Assembly (NCBI GenBank): GCA_009760885.1
Contig: CM019693.1
Location: 44,231,433 to 44,295,432, forward strand
From: Achatina immaculata
Lineage: Eukaryota > Mollusca > Gastropoda > Stylommatophora > Achatinidae
Reading direction: 5' to 3'
Length of the DNA stretch: 64,000 bases
Positions 22,140-34,265 of this stretch are shown piece by piece. The stretch's first letter is position 1. Every line of letters starts with the position of its first letter. A model generated the notes under the pieces. That model ran no database searches, was not told where the DNA came from, and worked only from the letters and a program-made list of their open reading frames with translations. Position numbers and translations under genes: made by a program.

Positions 22140-22475
22140 GTTAAACTCTTCTTCTGACCTGAAAGTCTTTTCACCCACCGCCTATTTTGGGTAATCACTT
22201 GAGGAGATGTCTGGAGAATATGGTGGATGTGGAAGAGAATGGAAGTTCTGCACTCTGCTCTGATTTCATTACTCGGCGTGCCTAACCTGGGCAGGGTGAG
22301 TCAGATATAGAACTCAGGCCATTTCTTCAGAACTTTTCTCTCCACTCATGAATTTGCTATCATGTCAGACATTCATCACTCTACTGAACCTTTATTCGTC
22401 GATGAATTTCGATAGAGCTCACCTCATTGAAGAAAATAATTACCTGTCTTCAGAGAAGCGGCCATTTTAGGCTGC
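22140..22475 (-). pseudogene. mariner-family transposase N-terminal remnant
   Basis: The minus strand reads NEVSSIEIHRRIKVQ, then SDECLT, QIHEWREKF, RNGLSSISDSPCPG and ARRVMKSE, with stops in between. This is the helix-turn-helix (HTH_48-like) part of mariner transposases. The left part (about 22140-22200) may be a fused C-terminal piece, which would make it an internally deleted copy. Confidence 0.6.
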
Positions 22476-22944
22476 TGTTATGAGGTCAAGCAGCTCGTTG
22501 GCACCTACAAGATGTTGCTTACGTCATTAGTAACGATGTTGTCAACTTACATGATGACGTGACGGTAGTTAAAATTTCTGACGCAGTTTTAATATTGCCA
22601 TTGGATCATCCTCGTATTTGGCTATCTTTTGTGGACCTGTCCTTCACTGAACTAGAAATTAGTTTCCTCTCTAAATACCCAATCTGTAAACTTCTTTACT
22701 CTCTTTGCCAAGATTAATGATCGAGTGACACACAATAATTAGTGTATAAGTATATATAACTATACACGAATACACTGCAGTAACGCAGTGATACCAAAAT
22801 GTATAAACTTGGGAAAAAGTAGAAACAGCTTTATAATAAGTATGTGCACTTGTTAAGTGATAAAGTTGTTCCTACTTTTTTTCTTAGTTTATACATTAAT
22901 GCTCTAGTGAGTGTGGTGCTTAACGTTTCCGTTATATCCAAGGC

Positions 22945-23703
22945 AGTGGTCTCGTTAGTTTGTCCTTGTCCTCGTTTCCCAGGGTCCAGACCTCAGCTAA
23001 CAAAGGTTATTATAAAGAAGGGCCTTGAATGTCGAGACTGGGCACAAGGAGCAACTGAACGTTGGGTTCAAGATCTCACCCAGCATCACTGTGGCTCTTC
23101 CGACACGGTAATATATACAGATGGCTCACTGGCTTGGCACAGCAGAAATGGTTGGAGTTTTGTTGTCTACCGAAATGTCGTGGCACGGGGAGCCTTTGAA
23201 GTCACCACATCAAGCGTACGATTTGAAATTGAGGCTGTGTTGGCGGCGATGGAATGGTTAGTTGCTCATGATATGGTTAATGGTGTCATTGTGATGGATT
23301 CACAAAGTATGCACCGTAAGATTGAGAAGAATTTGTTTCCAAAAGAATGAGTTCATCTGTTAAGGTAGTCAGCTGTGACAAGCCTAAAGTTGCTTTACTG
23401 TCCAGAGCATACTGGAGTACATGGCAATGATGTGGCAGACAGACTTGTTGGACAGACAAAAATAAATGGCAGACTGACAATGGACAAGAAGGACATTACT
23501 AAGGCTGTATTGGCTAACTGTGGGAGAATGAGGAGCGGGAATGTAGCTGTGAAAAAACTGCTGGAGCAAGGACAAATTAAAGTTACTGGCAAGAAATCCA
23601 AACTGGGTGGCAGAAAACGCATCGTAAACAACCAACATTTGGCAGAAACTATTAGCAAACATACTCTTCAATGGATGTTGCGGTATGCGACTGAGCATAT
23701 ATA
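22945..23703 (+). pseudogene. RNase H domain of an I-type LINE, two nonsense codons
   Basis: One frame reads SDTVIYTDGSLAWHSRNGW, then RFEIEAVLAAMEWLVAH, then GVIVMDSQSMHRKIE, and after two stops YCPEHTGVHGNDVADRLVG. This gives the RNase H acidic residues D, E, D and the late H/D (VHGNDVADRL). The stops at 23348-23350 (TGA) and 23369-23371 (TAG) stand where related proteins have Trp (KEWxxLLRW), so they are likely TGG decay. No reverse transcriptase was found next to it. Confidence 0.8.
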
Positions 23704-23764
23704 GGGTTGTCCCGAATGCACTGAAGCCGGAATCTGAACTTTGAACTTAGATCCGCCATTACCT

Positions 23765-24060
23765 TTCTCTATAGGCAATTTCATTCATTTGCATGTCCCT
23801 TGTGTAACTTTGCCTCCCTAATAGCATTCCTGTAGGCCTCTCGGTTGTAAGCAAGATGCCCTGCTGCTGATGCATCCATTTGCAGATCCCCAATGATGTC
23901 TTGCAGCCATCATCGCCTTGATCTTCTTCTCTTTCTTTTTCTCATTATGTATCCTTCCAAGGCGGTCTTCTCTAGATTATCATGACGTTTGTGTCCAAAA
24001 TATTTAAGTTTTCTCTATAGGCCATCGTGTTTAATTTGATCAATGAAAGATAACTTTCTT
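23765..24060 (-). mobile_element. LINE C-terminal tail fragment (family L)
   Basis: The reverse complement encodes the family tail RKLKYFGHKRH, LEKTALEGYIMRK and AYNREAYRN. Similar fragments occur at 42.0, 42.7, 53.5, 54.2 and 55.1 kb. Confidence 0.7.
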
Positions 24061-24379
24061 TGCTTGATGAGATGGATGAAGAATGTATTAACTACGTATA
24101 TTTTGCTCTAAATAAACATACATGCTGACACACATAAGCATTGAAAGATATGCACATATATCGTTATATACACGTCCACATTCTGTACAGTATCCGTGTT
24201 ATTTACACATAATCTCCTAACTGTAACTTAACCTACTTATGTATTCAATAATTTCTCTCTCCTTCTGAGGACAAAAGAGGGCAAATATATTTTGTACATG
24301 TTCAACTTTTATCTTTAAATTCTTCTTCACACTCTACATCCTTCCTTCCTTCTTCCTTCCTTCATCGTTCGCTTCTACC

Positions 24380-25560
24380 ACCAAGATCGCCCCGCGGTAC
24401 AACTGAACTAACTCATGTGGTCGTTGAGAGAAGTCTCATTTAGGATGGACGCTCAGAGCATCAAAGGGCTTTGGCCTATATTCTTGATGGGTCACATCAA
24501 GGAGCTTGGACCTATATTCTTGGTGGGTCACATCAAGGAGCTTGGGCCTATATTCTTGGTGTGTCACATCAAGGAGCTTGGAACTAAACTCTTGGTTGGT
24601 CACATCAAGGAGCTTGGGCCTATATTCTTGGTGGGTCACATCAAGGAGCTTGGAACTAAACTCTTGGTTGGTCACATCAGGGTGCTTTGACCTATATTCT
24701 TTGTGAGTCACGTCAGAGAGCTTGGGCCTATATTCTTGGTGGGTCACATCAAGGAGCTTGGTCCTATATTCTTTGTGAGTCACATCAGGGTGCTTTGACC
24801 TATATTCTTTGTGAGTCACGTCAGAGAGCTTGGGCCTATATTCTTTGTGAGTCACGTCAGAGAGCTTTGACCTATATTCTTGGTGAGTCACATCAAGGAG
24901 CTTGGGCCTATATTCTTTGTGAGTCACATCAAGGAGCTTGGGCCTATATTCTTTGTGAGTCACATCAAGGAGCTTGGTCCTATATTCTTTGTGAGTCACG
25001 TCAGACAGCTTGGGCCTATATTCTTGGTGGGTCACATCAAGGAGCTTGGACCTATATTCTTGGTGGGTCACATCAGGGAGCATGGACTTATATTCTTGAT
25101 TGGTCACAAAAGCGGAATTGCATGACACTGTGGTTTTCCTTGCACCAGTTTAGCCTCGGGTTGAAATTTCCTCAACGGAACTTCGACGTGGTTTGGATAT
25201 CAGATCTGCCGGATGAGAGGAGGTTGCTTAGCTAGACTGCGCTGGTCCAGTGTCTCCGACTTCAGCGTTTTGTGTTTTGTGGCCGCTACCCTCCCTGGCG
25301 GTTACAAAGATAAGGCTTTGGCCGAGAAGGACAAACCTTCACCACGTGTCAGTTTTTACCCCTGGGTTAAGCCGGCTTAGGTATATTTTCCCAGTTCAGC
25401 TGCACACAGGACATGGCCGACCCATTGAATAAATGTCACTCATTTTCATCCTGCGGCAGTGCGCCTGCCCGGCAAAGACCGGAGACTGCCTGCCCGGCAA
25501 CCCTCTTCGCAGTTTTCGTCACAGGCCGGGAGGAGCTTAACCACACGCACGGAAGAAGAA
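24380..25560 (+). repeat. Dispersed repeat R1, copy with expanded internal array
   Basis: Matches 9355-9890 on both sides of a 36-bp array (24457-25105). The right part ends in CGGAAGAAGAAGAAG. Contains CCCCTGGGTTAAGCCGGC, shared with the other copy. Confidence 0.85.
24457..25105. repeat. 36-bp minisatellite inside repeat R1, about 18 copies
   Basis: The unit contains CATCAAGGAGCTTGGGCCTA and TATTCTTGGTGGGTCA. Because 36 bp is 12 codons, long open frames exist on both strands (230 codons on minus), but these are repeat artefacts. Confidence 0.95.
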
Positions 25561-25679
25561 GAAGAATCTCGCCCAAGCAGACTCGGCTTCCGATTAGTGG
25601 TGTTTAGTTACACCTCCCACTGTCAACACTGAAAATCGCTTGAACAACCTGGAGCCTCGAACTCGACTCTGGGTCAACA

Positions 25680-25776
25680 ATCACAGAGTGAGACTGTAGA
25701 CAGAACAAGTTCCTAGCATCGCCTCAGCGGAATGCGTCCATTTTATCCGCTCTGACATTTTCTTGTAGTTTGGTGT

Positions 25777-25815
<39 letters not shown>

Positions 25816-26150
25816 GCCTTTCACTTCCTTGAGAGCATTTGCCACGGATAAAGGCTCTCCTGTCATCCCTGTTCTTGGAATTATTCTCTGCTTCCTTCCA
25901 CGTGTGTCCCTTGTCTCTGAGCACTATCATAATTTCTCTTCTCCAAGTAAGTCTAGGTCTTCCTCGTTTTCTATTTCCTTGAGGATGCCATGTCAGTGCC
26001 TGTCTTGCTATACTGGTGTCGGGTTTCCTCAGTGTGGCCAATACATCATCATTTCCTAGACGTGGTTTATAGGTTCATAAGTTCTTGTCCTGTCCTTTCC
26101 CAGACCTCCTCGTTCCTGATCTTGTCCTGCCATTTAATGTCTCCAGGTGT
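25680..26150 (-). mobile_element. LINE C-terminal fragment ending in a (GAT)n tail
   Basis: The minus strand reads GDIKWQDKIRNEEVWERTGQ, then TLRKPDTSIARQALTWHPQG, then KRGRPRLTWRREI and GHTWKEAE, the usual C-terminus of many invertebrate LINEs, then a stop and (GAT)n at 25775-25816. A different family from copy 1/2. 5'-truncated. Confidence 0.8.
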
Positions 26151-26257
26151 ATGTTAGACATCTAATATCATAGTTTTCTATGTTGGTGGGACTGTAGCTT
26201 TTATTAAACCACAAAAGTGACAAGTCGAGGGAAGACTGGTGTGTGTCTGTGTGCCCT

Positions 26258-26263
26258 CAAGTA

Positions 26264-26314
<51 letters not shown>
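26258..26314. repeat. (GT)n(GA)n microsatellite
   Basis: A pure GT run passes into a GA run. Confidence 0.95.
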
Positions 26315-26315
<1 letters not shown>

Positions 26316-26439
26316 TGGGTGTAGACGTTTTGTTTTAAAGCACAGGCAGAAATACGTTAACTGTAGTGAGTGGAAGTCAAGAACTTGTCAGAAGTGTTTT
26401 CATGGAAGCAATGAATCACATGCAGTGCTCTTGAAAACG

Positions 26440-26805
26440 ACATACTTGTACTTGTACTTCTATGAAATCCCTGTAACTGCGAGCTGTTGTTCTATGCAGC
26501 CGATGCTGTAGAGATGTTGAGGCACAGCATCGTATCGGCGTGGGAGCGGGTTATGGCAGCTACTTTTTCAGTCCCAGAGTACAGCAGGGAGTGTGCAATG
26601 CTTCTTTAGCAAACTCCACCACCACGGGGACTATGGCGATCCCTGCCCCGTTAGCCAGACTATGCCTGTTACTGTGGATACTACGGAGAGGTGGGACAAG
26701 GTCTTGGTCAGCTATGGGTCTCTAACCTTGATGTTAGCATATCAGCTATGGGTCGTTGATTGCGTCATCAGGCAGACATCTCTCCCACGATCTGAGCACG
26801 AAGAC
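26440..26805 (+). repeat. Dispersed repeat R2, copy 2
   Basis: Second copy of the 21735-22130 repeat, estimated roughly 80-85% alike by eye. Confidence 0.8.
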
Positions 26806-27119
26806 AGCTGCTAAAATTTGTTGATGTTGTTCTCAGTCTGGGGTTATGTAGCATAGCCTTATAAGTAATGATTATAGTAGTTACTATTATTAGTGATATG
26901 ATCGTGAATATAATTAAGAAGGTATTGGAGGCAAAATAGTAAAATCAAACAGCGACAGAAAAGTAGATAATTTGAAAGGCAAAACGCTAACAAAGATGGG
27001 AGAGGTAAGCTCTCGCGACATAGTATTAGGACGGGACGCTCCGAAGAGCAGATACTTAGAAATTCAAAACCCTGATCAAAGGTAAACAGAGAAGGCCAAA
27101 GGACAGACACAGCGACGCC

Positions 27120-28100
27120 GAGAGATCGTAAATTAGTCCAGCACTAACAATGCGACCTCACGCACACATGCAGTAGCCGAGATGGAACAATAGACGTTGA
27201 CACTTGATTGATGTAGTTAGGGCCAAAAGGTCTACTAGTTAGCGACAGAACAAGAGAACGGACTAAATTCTGAAGCAGACATCATGAAAGAGACGGTGGA
27301 CTTATTTAATTAAAAATAACAGTTGGACAGACGGAATTGAAGCGACTAATACGTATAGGTTGTCGCATATTTTAGGACGCTATTTGCGACCGGTTTAGGG
27401 AAACAAAGGAAGATCCAAAGACCAATACAACATTTGGAGCGTGGTCCATTGGACAGTTAACTTACGATATATAAGTCAGGGAAGAGGGCTGGAGATTCAG
27501 ATTCAGAGATGTAGAGATAGAGACAAATAGAGATAGAGAAGGAAAACAGTAGAACACCAGGAGAACCCGTAAGGAGAACACAAGCAGTCTAGTAGAAGAA
27601 CAGAAAAGAACGAGAAGTAGTGTTAGACTGAACCTGTGTATCAAGTGATTTTGCAGTTTTGTTTCCTCGAGACTTCGAGCACCAAGATTTAGTTGAGGAA
27701 TTAGTAGACAACGAATTGCAGATCCGATATAGTAATGAGTATTCTTGTAGGAAGTATTGAATATTGTAAAGTTCAGAACATTGCTTATGTAGAATATGAG
27801 AAAGTTTGAATTTGTGAACAAGGATTATGAGCTACAACGATGAATATAACGAAAAGTATATAATTTTACATCTTATTCCAAGAGATATTTGCGACGATAC
27901 GTCTTGATCTTATTTGTCAAAATAAACGATATCAGTGAAATTTTCATCAGGCTTGATCTATTGAAATGTTTGAGAAACCTCGACGTGTGATGTATTTATG
28001 TGTGATGTGATGATTAAAGAGAAACTTCTTTAATAAATTGAAAAGAACAAGAAATATAGGATTCCCAAGATACAATAATAAAGGACACATCTTTGTTAAA
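27120..28100 (+). mobile_element. Possible solo LTR or LTR-like regulatory segment
   Basis: A non-coding block holds TATATAAGTCAG near 27466, an AAATAAACGATATC polyadenylation-like string near 27920 and a GC-richer end. The order resembles the U3-R-U5 of an LTR. No termini or target duplications were confirmed. Confidence 0.25.
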
Positions 28101-28239
28101 GTATCGGAGCCACAAACATTACCCGGGAGAACTAACTCTAGCGAGAACCAGATTCCATTTCTTCTTCCATCATTTACTTTCCACGGGCTACGTCTTCTAC
28201 AACCTGTGATAATGTCAGCACTCTACATCTAAGAAGACT

Positions 28240-28920
28240 GCTTTAAAGAATACAGATATCAGCCGTGCGGCTTTTTCCAAGCACTATCTTGATGAACAGC
28301 TTTCTCGTGACTGACTTTATCAATCTTAGATTTTCACTGCCAACCTTAGTAACAGCAAGCAATCTTTGTGCTGCAAGGTCCATTTTCTTTGTGATTGCGA
28401 CATCTAACTTCAAATTCGATCCTTGCTTCACCCTTGGCAGAGTTTCTAATCTCGTGAATATATTTATCGCAGCTTCCCAGAGATCGTAGCAGATGGAACA
28501 TCTCGCTTTGATGTCTCACAAATATCTTTGTTCTACGCTCTGGTCAACCGTGAGACGTTCTTCCTTTCACAGTTTCGCTATATCAAACCTGACTGGGAAT
28601 ATGGCTTCCATCCATTCTTGCCACACACATATCAACCATCTCAGACTTCTGTTGCTTGGTACTGTCATCGCTGATGCTTAAAACACTGCAGAACCTCTAA
28701 CCTGCTTACTGTGTGGTAAATCAAAATCTATATCTTCAATGTTAACCTTGTCCTTAATTTGGTTGCTTGGCCAGTGTAGCGATTTCTTCGCCTAGACAAG
28801 GTGGAAGTAACTGTAGATCCAAGATGGTAGAACTTTAGCGCTGGTTCAAGCAGACTTCCAGTGAATGTTTGACCGGTCTGGTTATGCTTTGTCCAACAAA
28901 AAGTGAATTCAGTCAATAAC
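28240..28920 (-). pseudogene. Uncharacterised retroelement-like ORF fragments
   Basis: At 28728-28916 the minus strand reads LKFYHLGSTVTSTLSRRR, like the F-YLGSTVT block found after LINE reverse transcriptases. At 28243-28431 it reads KKMDLAAQRLLAVTKVG, which I do not recognise. Frames are interrupted. Confidence 0.45.
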
Positions 28921-29169
28921 TACGAAAGATACTACTCGTATTTATGACTGACTAGTTTTTCCTATTCTGTATCAAAACTCTTTTTTAATCAAAAGCAGTT
29001 TTTGGAATTCCAATCTTGTATTCGAGTTTCATAGACAAATGTCTCAAATGGCTGTACATTGTGTCTGAAAAATATCTAGGTTAAATAATGCAACTGTAAA
29101 CTGTTAAAATGGACCCAGCTCTGTTGCTGGTCCTGTGTGCGGCTTCATTATGTTGCAGTATTTGGTACA

Positions 29170-29415
29170 TGCAACTTATCTTATATCTTATAATCCTTCC
29201 CGTGCCGTGAAGCGTCACACAGGACTCGCATGGTAGGTCGCCAGTTTTTCCTGTTTTCGGCGAGTCTTTCAGTTGGGTTAAAGGTAGGTGGATGACATCA
29301 ATGGCATTCATCTTTGTTGGGTTAAAGATAGGTGGATGGCATCAAGGGATTGTATGCCTATTAATTTGTCCTCTCTTAACAATGTCCTCTTTAGAGTTTC
29401 CCGTGGTCGGCCTCT
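29170..29415 (-). mobile_element. LINE 3' tail copy 3, interrupted by two 44-bp units
   Basis: The outer parts match copies 1 and 2 (ATCTTATATCTTAT, CCTTCCCGTGCCGTGAAGC, TCTTTAGAGTTTCCCGTGG). Between them, at about 29277-29345, are two units of the GGGTTAAAGGTAGGTGGATG repeat that forms the array at 31.9 kb. Confidence 0.8.
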
Positions 29416-30100
29416 ACTTGTTGACACACTCAATATATATGTTTTACCACCAACACACAAAGTTAATCACGTACTGCTTCAATGGTGCCATCATGCGTAC
29501 AACTAAAAAAAAAAACCAAAAAACAAGCAACAATTCCGTTACAGTTACACCAGAGGCATGACCATACGTGTTCAGAGTTTGATATCAGGATTTTCTCCAT
29601 TGTTTTTTTATAAATATGAAGAAGTCATCAATGTTGTGTCGATTGTATGTTGTCCGTGATCTAGCATTTAGCTGGGATTTGCAAAAACTGCCCCTTGGCG
29701 ACATGTAATGCTTCATGTAGTACGTTATAGGTGGGGGAAGTAGTGTTTTAAGGTTAAATATTAAAGCATTTAATATCTTTTGTTGATGTAAGAATCCGTA
29801 GAAACTTTGGAAAGAAAATGAACCTAGCCCTATTTGTATTCCATAGAAATTGTTATGGTTCACCAGTCTTAGCACTGTCAATCTAAAGAGATGCTTTTTA
29901 GATGTAAAAGTAAAGAAAGAAACTAAATATCGAAAAACTTATTTTTAAAATGTGGGAATCAGAGAGTTAGTTTCGCTATTTAGTTTTGTTTCAAAATATT
30001 CCCAGGGAGAAGAAAGTCTGGCTAAAGTAACTGATTGCATCAGTGACGAGGTTTCTTTGTGACAAGTCTGTCATCGCTCTTATAGTCATGTTGGTCGCGT
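29416..30100. other. Intergenic sequence with no recognised gene
   Basis: AT-rich; the short open frames have no recognisable product. Confidence 0.5.
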
Positions 30101-30343
30101 GTGTATCTATGAGGTTCTTGTTGGTCAGGTATGTATCCATGACGTTATTGTTGGTCTGGTATGCATTTATGAGGTTCATGTTGGTCAGACATGCACTTAT
30201 GAGGTTCATGTTGGTCAAATATGCACTTATGAGGTTCATGTTGGTCAAATATGCACTTATGAGTTTCATGTTGGTCAAATATGCACTTATGAGGTTCATG
30301 TTGGTCACATATGCACTTATGAGGGTCATGTTGGTCAAGTATG
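30101..30343. repeat. 30-bp minisatellite, about 8 copies
   Basis: The unit is TATGAGGTTCATGTTGGTCA then AATATGCACT. All frames stay open by periodicity. Confidence 0.95.
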
Positions 30344-30689
30344 TCACACTGTGAAAAGAAAATGTTAAGACCCTTTTAAAAAATGGGAACTGCTTTATTA
30401 TTTAACGAGCACACAGTTGTGATGTTTCGGTTTCATACCTTAATCATACAAACACACACGGACAAAGAAATAGGGAAAAAAGATAACATACAAACTAACA
30501 TGAATGATATACAACAAACAGGAATGTAAAAACCAATAGAATAAATGGGAGCACACAACTGTGACTTGTACAAACTGCCTCCATGAGTGAGCGTGATAGA
30601 GTGTTGTGAGTGTTTAAAAGACTTGTGATGTGTATATAGGTGATCAAACAGTGTGTAATCATAAGAGGAGGTGGGGAAAGAGGAATGGT

Positions 30690-30690
30690 T

Positions 30691-30721
<31 letters not shown>

Positions 30722-30850
30722 GATTGAGAGAGACAGACAGAGAATGATAGAGAGACAGACAGACAGAGATTGAGACAGACAGACAGAGATTGAGAGAAAG
30801 AGACAGACAGACAGAGATTGAGAGAGAGAGAGAGAAAAAGAAAGAGAAAG
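30690..30850. repeat. GA/GACA-rich simple sequence
   Basis: Runs of GAGAGACAGACAGACAGAG with GATTGAGA interruptions. Confidence 0.9.
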
Positions 30851-31914
30851 GTGGACATAATGGTAATCTAGCCGAGAAAAGGGTGGGTGGAATAGATAGA
30901 GCTGTATGGCTACGTAAGAGACTTCGTAATCTAGTGCAGAAGAGAGATCTGGAATATAAGTTACATGTGATGAAAGAGTAGACCTTAGGAGAAAGGGAAT
31001 ATGATTGTGGAGAAAGGGAATATTAAGAATAGCTGAATTTCGAGTTCAAACCGTGTGGTTCTAGAGTCCCATATTTTTAATGTAACGGTTCTCAGGTGCC
31101 AATAGTCTGAATAGGGATCGAAACTGAAGGACAAACACTGCCTTAGAAATATGTGGAACCGTTGTCGGATGTTTCAGACCACAGATGCGTAATATCATAT
31201 ACATTTCAACCAGACTAACGCCATTGTTTTAGGGCGAACGCCGAAGAAGAAGGTTAGTAAATTTAAAAAAAACACTAGCACCTGGTTATTGAACAGATAT
31301 GTTAACAAGATATGTTTAAACAAGATCAACAGGATAAAAAATGGCTTGGGTCAATATAGCATTCAACAAACAAAAAAAAAAAAGGATTGTGAGGCGAGGG
31401 ATTCAAAAACTAAATTCAAACTTTCTGCTTCTTTATTATCAATGTTACAATCACTTGTATTTAAGAAAGATTTGAGCTGCTGAAATATCACATTTCATGT
31501 TTTTCCTTCTTATATGGTACCCGTAAAGTAAAATGTGAGACGAAGAATAAGCTAACAAATGTACAAATCTAAAATAGTGTTTCAACAAATCAAGAAAATA
31601 AAGACATTGAACTGTGCTATGAATAGAGAGTGCTTTCGAACTTAGTGCCAGAAAATACACCCTCATTTGAAATGCAGCGTTATATTGCTGAAAATAACGT
31701 TTTTCGTATTGTCGCTGCAACAACAAGAATTTCACTGTTACCTCCAGTAACGACTGCAAATAACGATCTTAAGTTTGTTCTTCAAACTAACGCTTATTAA
31801 GATTTATTTAGGCTCACAATGGCCGAAACACTATTAGAAGACCTGGCCATAATTTCAGGTAAACATGAAATAAGTCAGCAATGAAATGGGGAAAGAAGTG
31901 ACAGAAGACAACAT
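30851..31914. other. Intergenic sequence with no recognised gene
   Basis: AT-rich; nothing identifiable was seen. Confidence 0.5.
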
Positions 31915-32405
31915 TACAGGTAGGTGGATGACATCAATGACATTCATCTTTGTTGGGTTAAAGGTAGGTGGATGACATCAATGACATTCATCTTTGTTGG
32001 GTTAAAGGTAGGTGGACAACGTCAATGGGATTCATCTTTGTTGGATTAAAGATAGATGGATGAGATCAATGGGATTTATCTTTGTCAGGTTAAAGGTAGG
32101 TGGATGAGATCAATGGGATTTATCCTTGTCAAGTTAAAGGTAGGTGGATGAGATCAATGGGATTTATCCTTGTCAAGTTAAAGGTAGGTGGATGAGATCA
32201 ATGGGATTTATCCTTGTCAAGTTAAAGGTAGGTGGATGAGATCAATGGGATTCATCTTTGTTGGGTTAAAGGTAGGTGGATGAGATCAATGGGATTCATC
32301 TTTGTTGGGTTAAAGATAGATAAACGAAATAAACAGGATTCATCTTTGTTGAGTTAAACGTGAGTGGACGACATAAATAGGAATCAGTTTAGTTGGGTTA
32401 AAGGT
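31915..32405. repeat. 44-bp minisatellite, about 11 copies
   Basis: The unit is GGGTTAAAGGTAGGTGGATG, AGATCAATGGGATTCATC, TTTGTT. Two more units lie 2.6 kb upstream inside a LINE tail. Confidence 0.95.
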
Positions 32406-32475
32406 GAGAGTAATGAAGGAAATAATTTGGAGATGTGCTAGAGCCAGCCTGCACTAGAGATAGTTTTATTTTGTC

Positions 32476-32565
32476 AGGTAGAGCGTGACTAACAGATATG
32501 CTCTACTTCCAAAACGTAATAGGTAGAGCGTGACTAACAGATATGCTCTACTTCCAAAACGTAAT
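32476..32565. repeat. Perfect 45-bp direct duplication
   Basis: AGGTAGAGCGTGACTAACAG...CCAAAACGTAAT occurs twice head to tail. Confidence 0.95.
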
Positions 32566-32945
32566 ATCACGCCACTGACGTCCATGCTTTATATATAAAT
32601 ATATTTTACATTAAGATAGCTAGTATCTGCCTGTCCTCAAGAATGGCATCTATTATCTGAATGTAAAACTGTAAAGTAAGTCTGAATCTATAATTAGCCT
32701 AGGAAATGAGCGCACCAGGCACTTCAGGGGTCAGAGAAAGAAAAAAAAGTAAGATAAATGTTTGAACGTAGTCACAGCATGACTAAGCGTAAATCACTAG
32801 GTCACGATCCCTCTAGGAATGTTCACATTCAGTGGTTCTCAATCTTTTTTTTTTTGCCACTTGCACTTTTTTCACCAGATGTCAAAATGTCACCACCTTC
32901 TTCCTTCCTCCACAAAATATTTTTCAGCCTATCTGACTTAAAAGC

Positions 32946-33650
32946 TACACTACAGATATTATTTTTGTAACTTGTATCTGTCAAAGTTATCCTACAGATA
33001 TTATTTATTACTTCTATCTGTCAAAGCTACATTGCAGATATTATTTTTATAGGTTTTATCTGTCAAAGCTATATTACAGATATTATTTTTATAGGTTGTA
33101 TCTGTCAAAGCTATATTATAGTTATTATTTTTATAGCTTGTATCTGTCAAAGCTACATTGCAGATATTATTTTTACAACTTGTATCTGTCAAAGCTATAT
33201 TACAGATATTATTTTTACAGCTTGTATCTGTCAAAGCTATATTGCAGATATTATTTTTACAGCTTGTATCTGTCAAAGCTATATTACAGATATTATTTTA
33301 TAGCTTATATCTGTCAAAGCTATATTACAGATATTATTTTATAGCTTATATCTGTCAAAGCTATATTACAGATATTATTTTATAGCTTATATCTGTCAAA
33401 GCTACATTGCAGATATTATTTTTATAGGTTGTATCTGTCAAAGCTATATTGCAGATATTATTTTTACAGCTTGTATCTGTCAAAGCTATATTACAGATAT
33501 TATTTTTACAGCTTGTATCTGTCAAAGCTATATTGCAGATATTATTTTTACAGCTTGTATCTGTCCAAGCTTTTTTACAGATATTATTTTTACAGCTTGT
33601 ATCTGTCAAAGCTTTTTTACATATATTACTTTTACAGCTTGTATCTGTCG
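32946..33650. repeat. 42-bp minisatellite, about 17 copies
   Basis: The unit is CTGTCAAAGCTATATTACAG, ATATTATTTTTACAG, CTTGTAT. Because 42 bp is 14 codons, open frames arise on both strands. Each unit contains a TTATTTTTACAG acceptor-like string. Confidence 0.95.
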
Positions 33651-33904
33651 ATCTGTGACCCTAATCCCTTCTGTCGTCCCAGTAGAAACTGTGACCTTGT
33701 TGTCCTGGGGTTTGAGGGTTGGAACCAGATTCCCCACTGGCTGGGAACTCCTGCTCTAACTTTTTGTTGCGTGCCATATTGTTTCAAGCTGATACAAACT
33801 TGCACCTCATTTTAAGACATGAAAATGTAGATCATATTTCTCTATATTTTTTGGTATCAGTTCTAAGAAAAGATTTTTGACAAAAGATAGCGCTCCTAAT
33901 AGGC

Positions 33905-34025
33905 CATAAAAGTTCATGGGAACGAAGGAACGAACGAACGAACTGACACACTTTATGTCCAAAGGGTTAAGAACTGGGCACGCAGGCCTGTCTGACATTC
34001 CGCCCTTCATCTTACAGATTTCACT
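33905..34025 (-). mobile_element. 3' end of a CR1-type LINE, copy with a (GAAC)n tail
   Basis: AAAGGGTTAAGAACTGGGCA, CGCAGGCCTGTCTGACATTC matches the 3' ends at 35.43 and 36.86 kb. The tail is (GAAC)n on the + strand rather than (GATT)n. Confidence 0.75.
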
Positions 34026-34199
34026 TAGTCACAGTCATTCAGCATTTGTTAATGAGCTTAATAAGCGTGAAGAAACAATTTAATGATTACATAAATAAAT
34101 AATAAGCTTATCTCATGTCCATACACTCGACACTGTGATTTATGTACAACATGAAATAAAATTGCACTCTTACATTCATTCAAAAGTAACACAAAGTAA

Positions 34200-34220
34200 C
34201 ACACACATATATATATATAT

Positions 34221-34251
<31 letters not shown>

Positions 34252-34265
34252 TATATATATACACT
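34200..34265. repeat. (AT)n microsatellite
   Basis: An AT run with a few interruptions. Confidence 0.95.

Noticed and set aside
24436..25128. 230-codon minus-strand repeat protein and a 182-codon plus-strand partner
   Set aside because: Both come from the 36-bp array; open frames on opposite strands are expected from a stop-free 12-codon unit.
25681..25866. Poly-Asp protein
   Set aside because: Translation through the (GAT)n tail of a LINE fragment.
33001..33815. Repeat proteins of 14-residue units on both strands
   Set aside because: Artefact of the 42-bp array.
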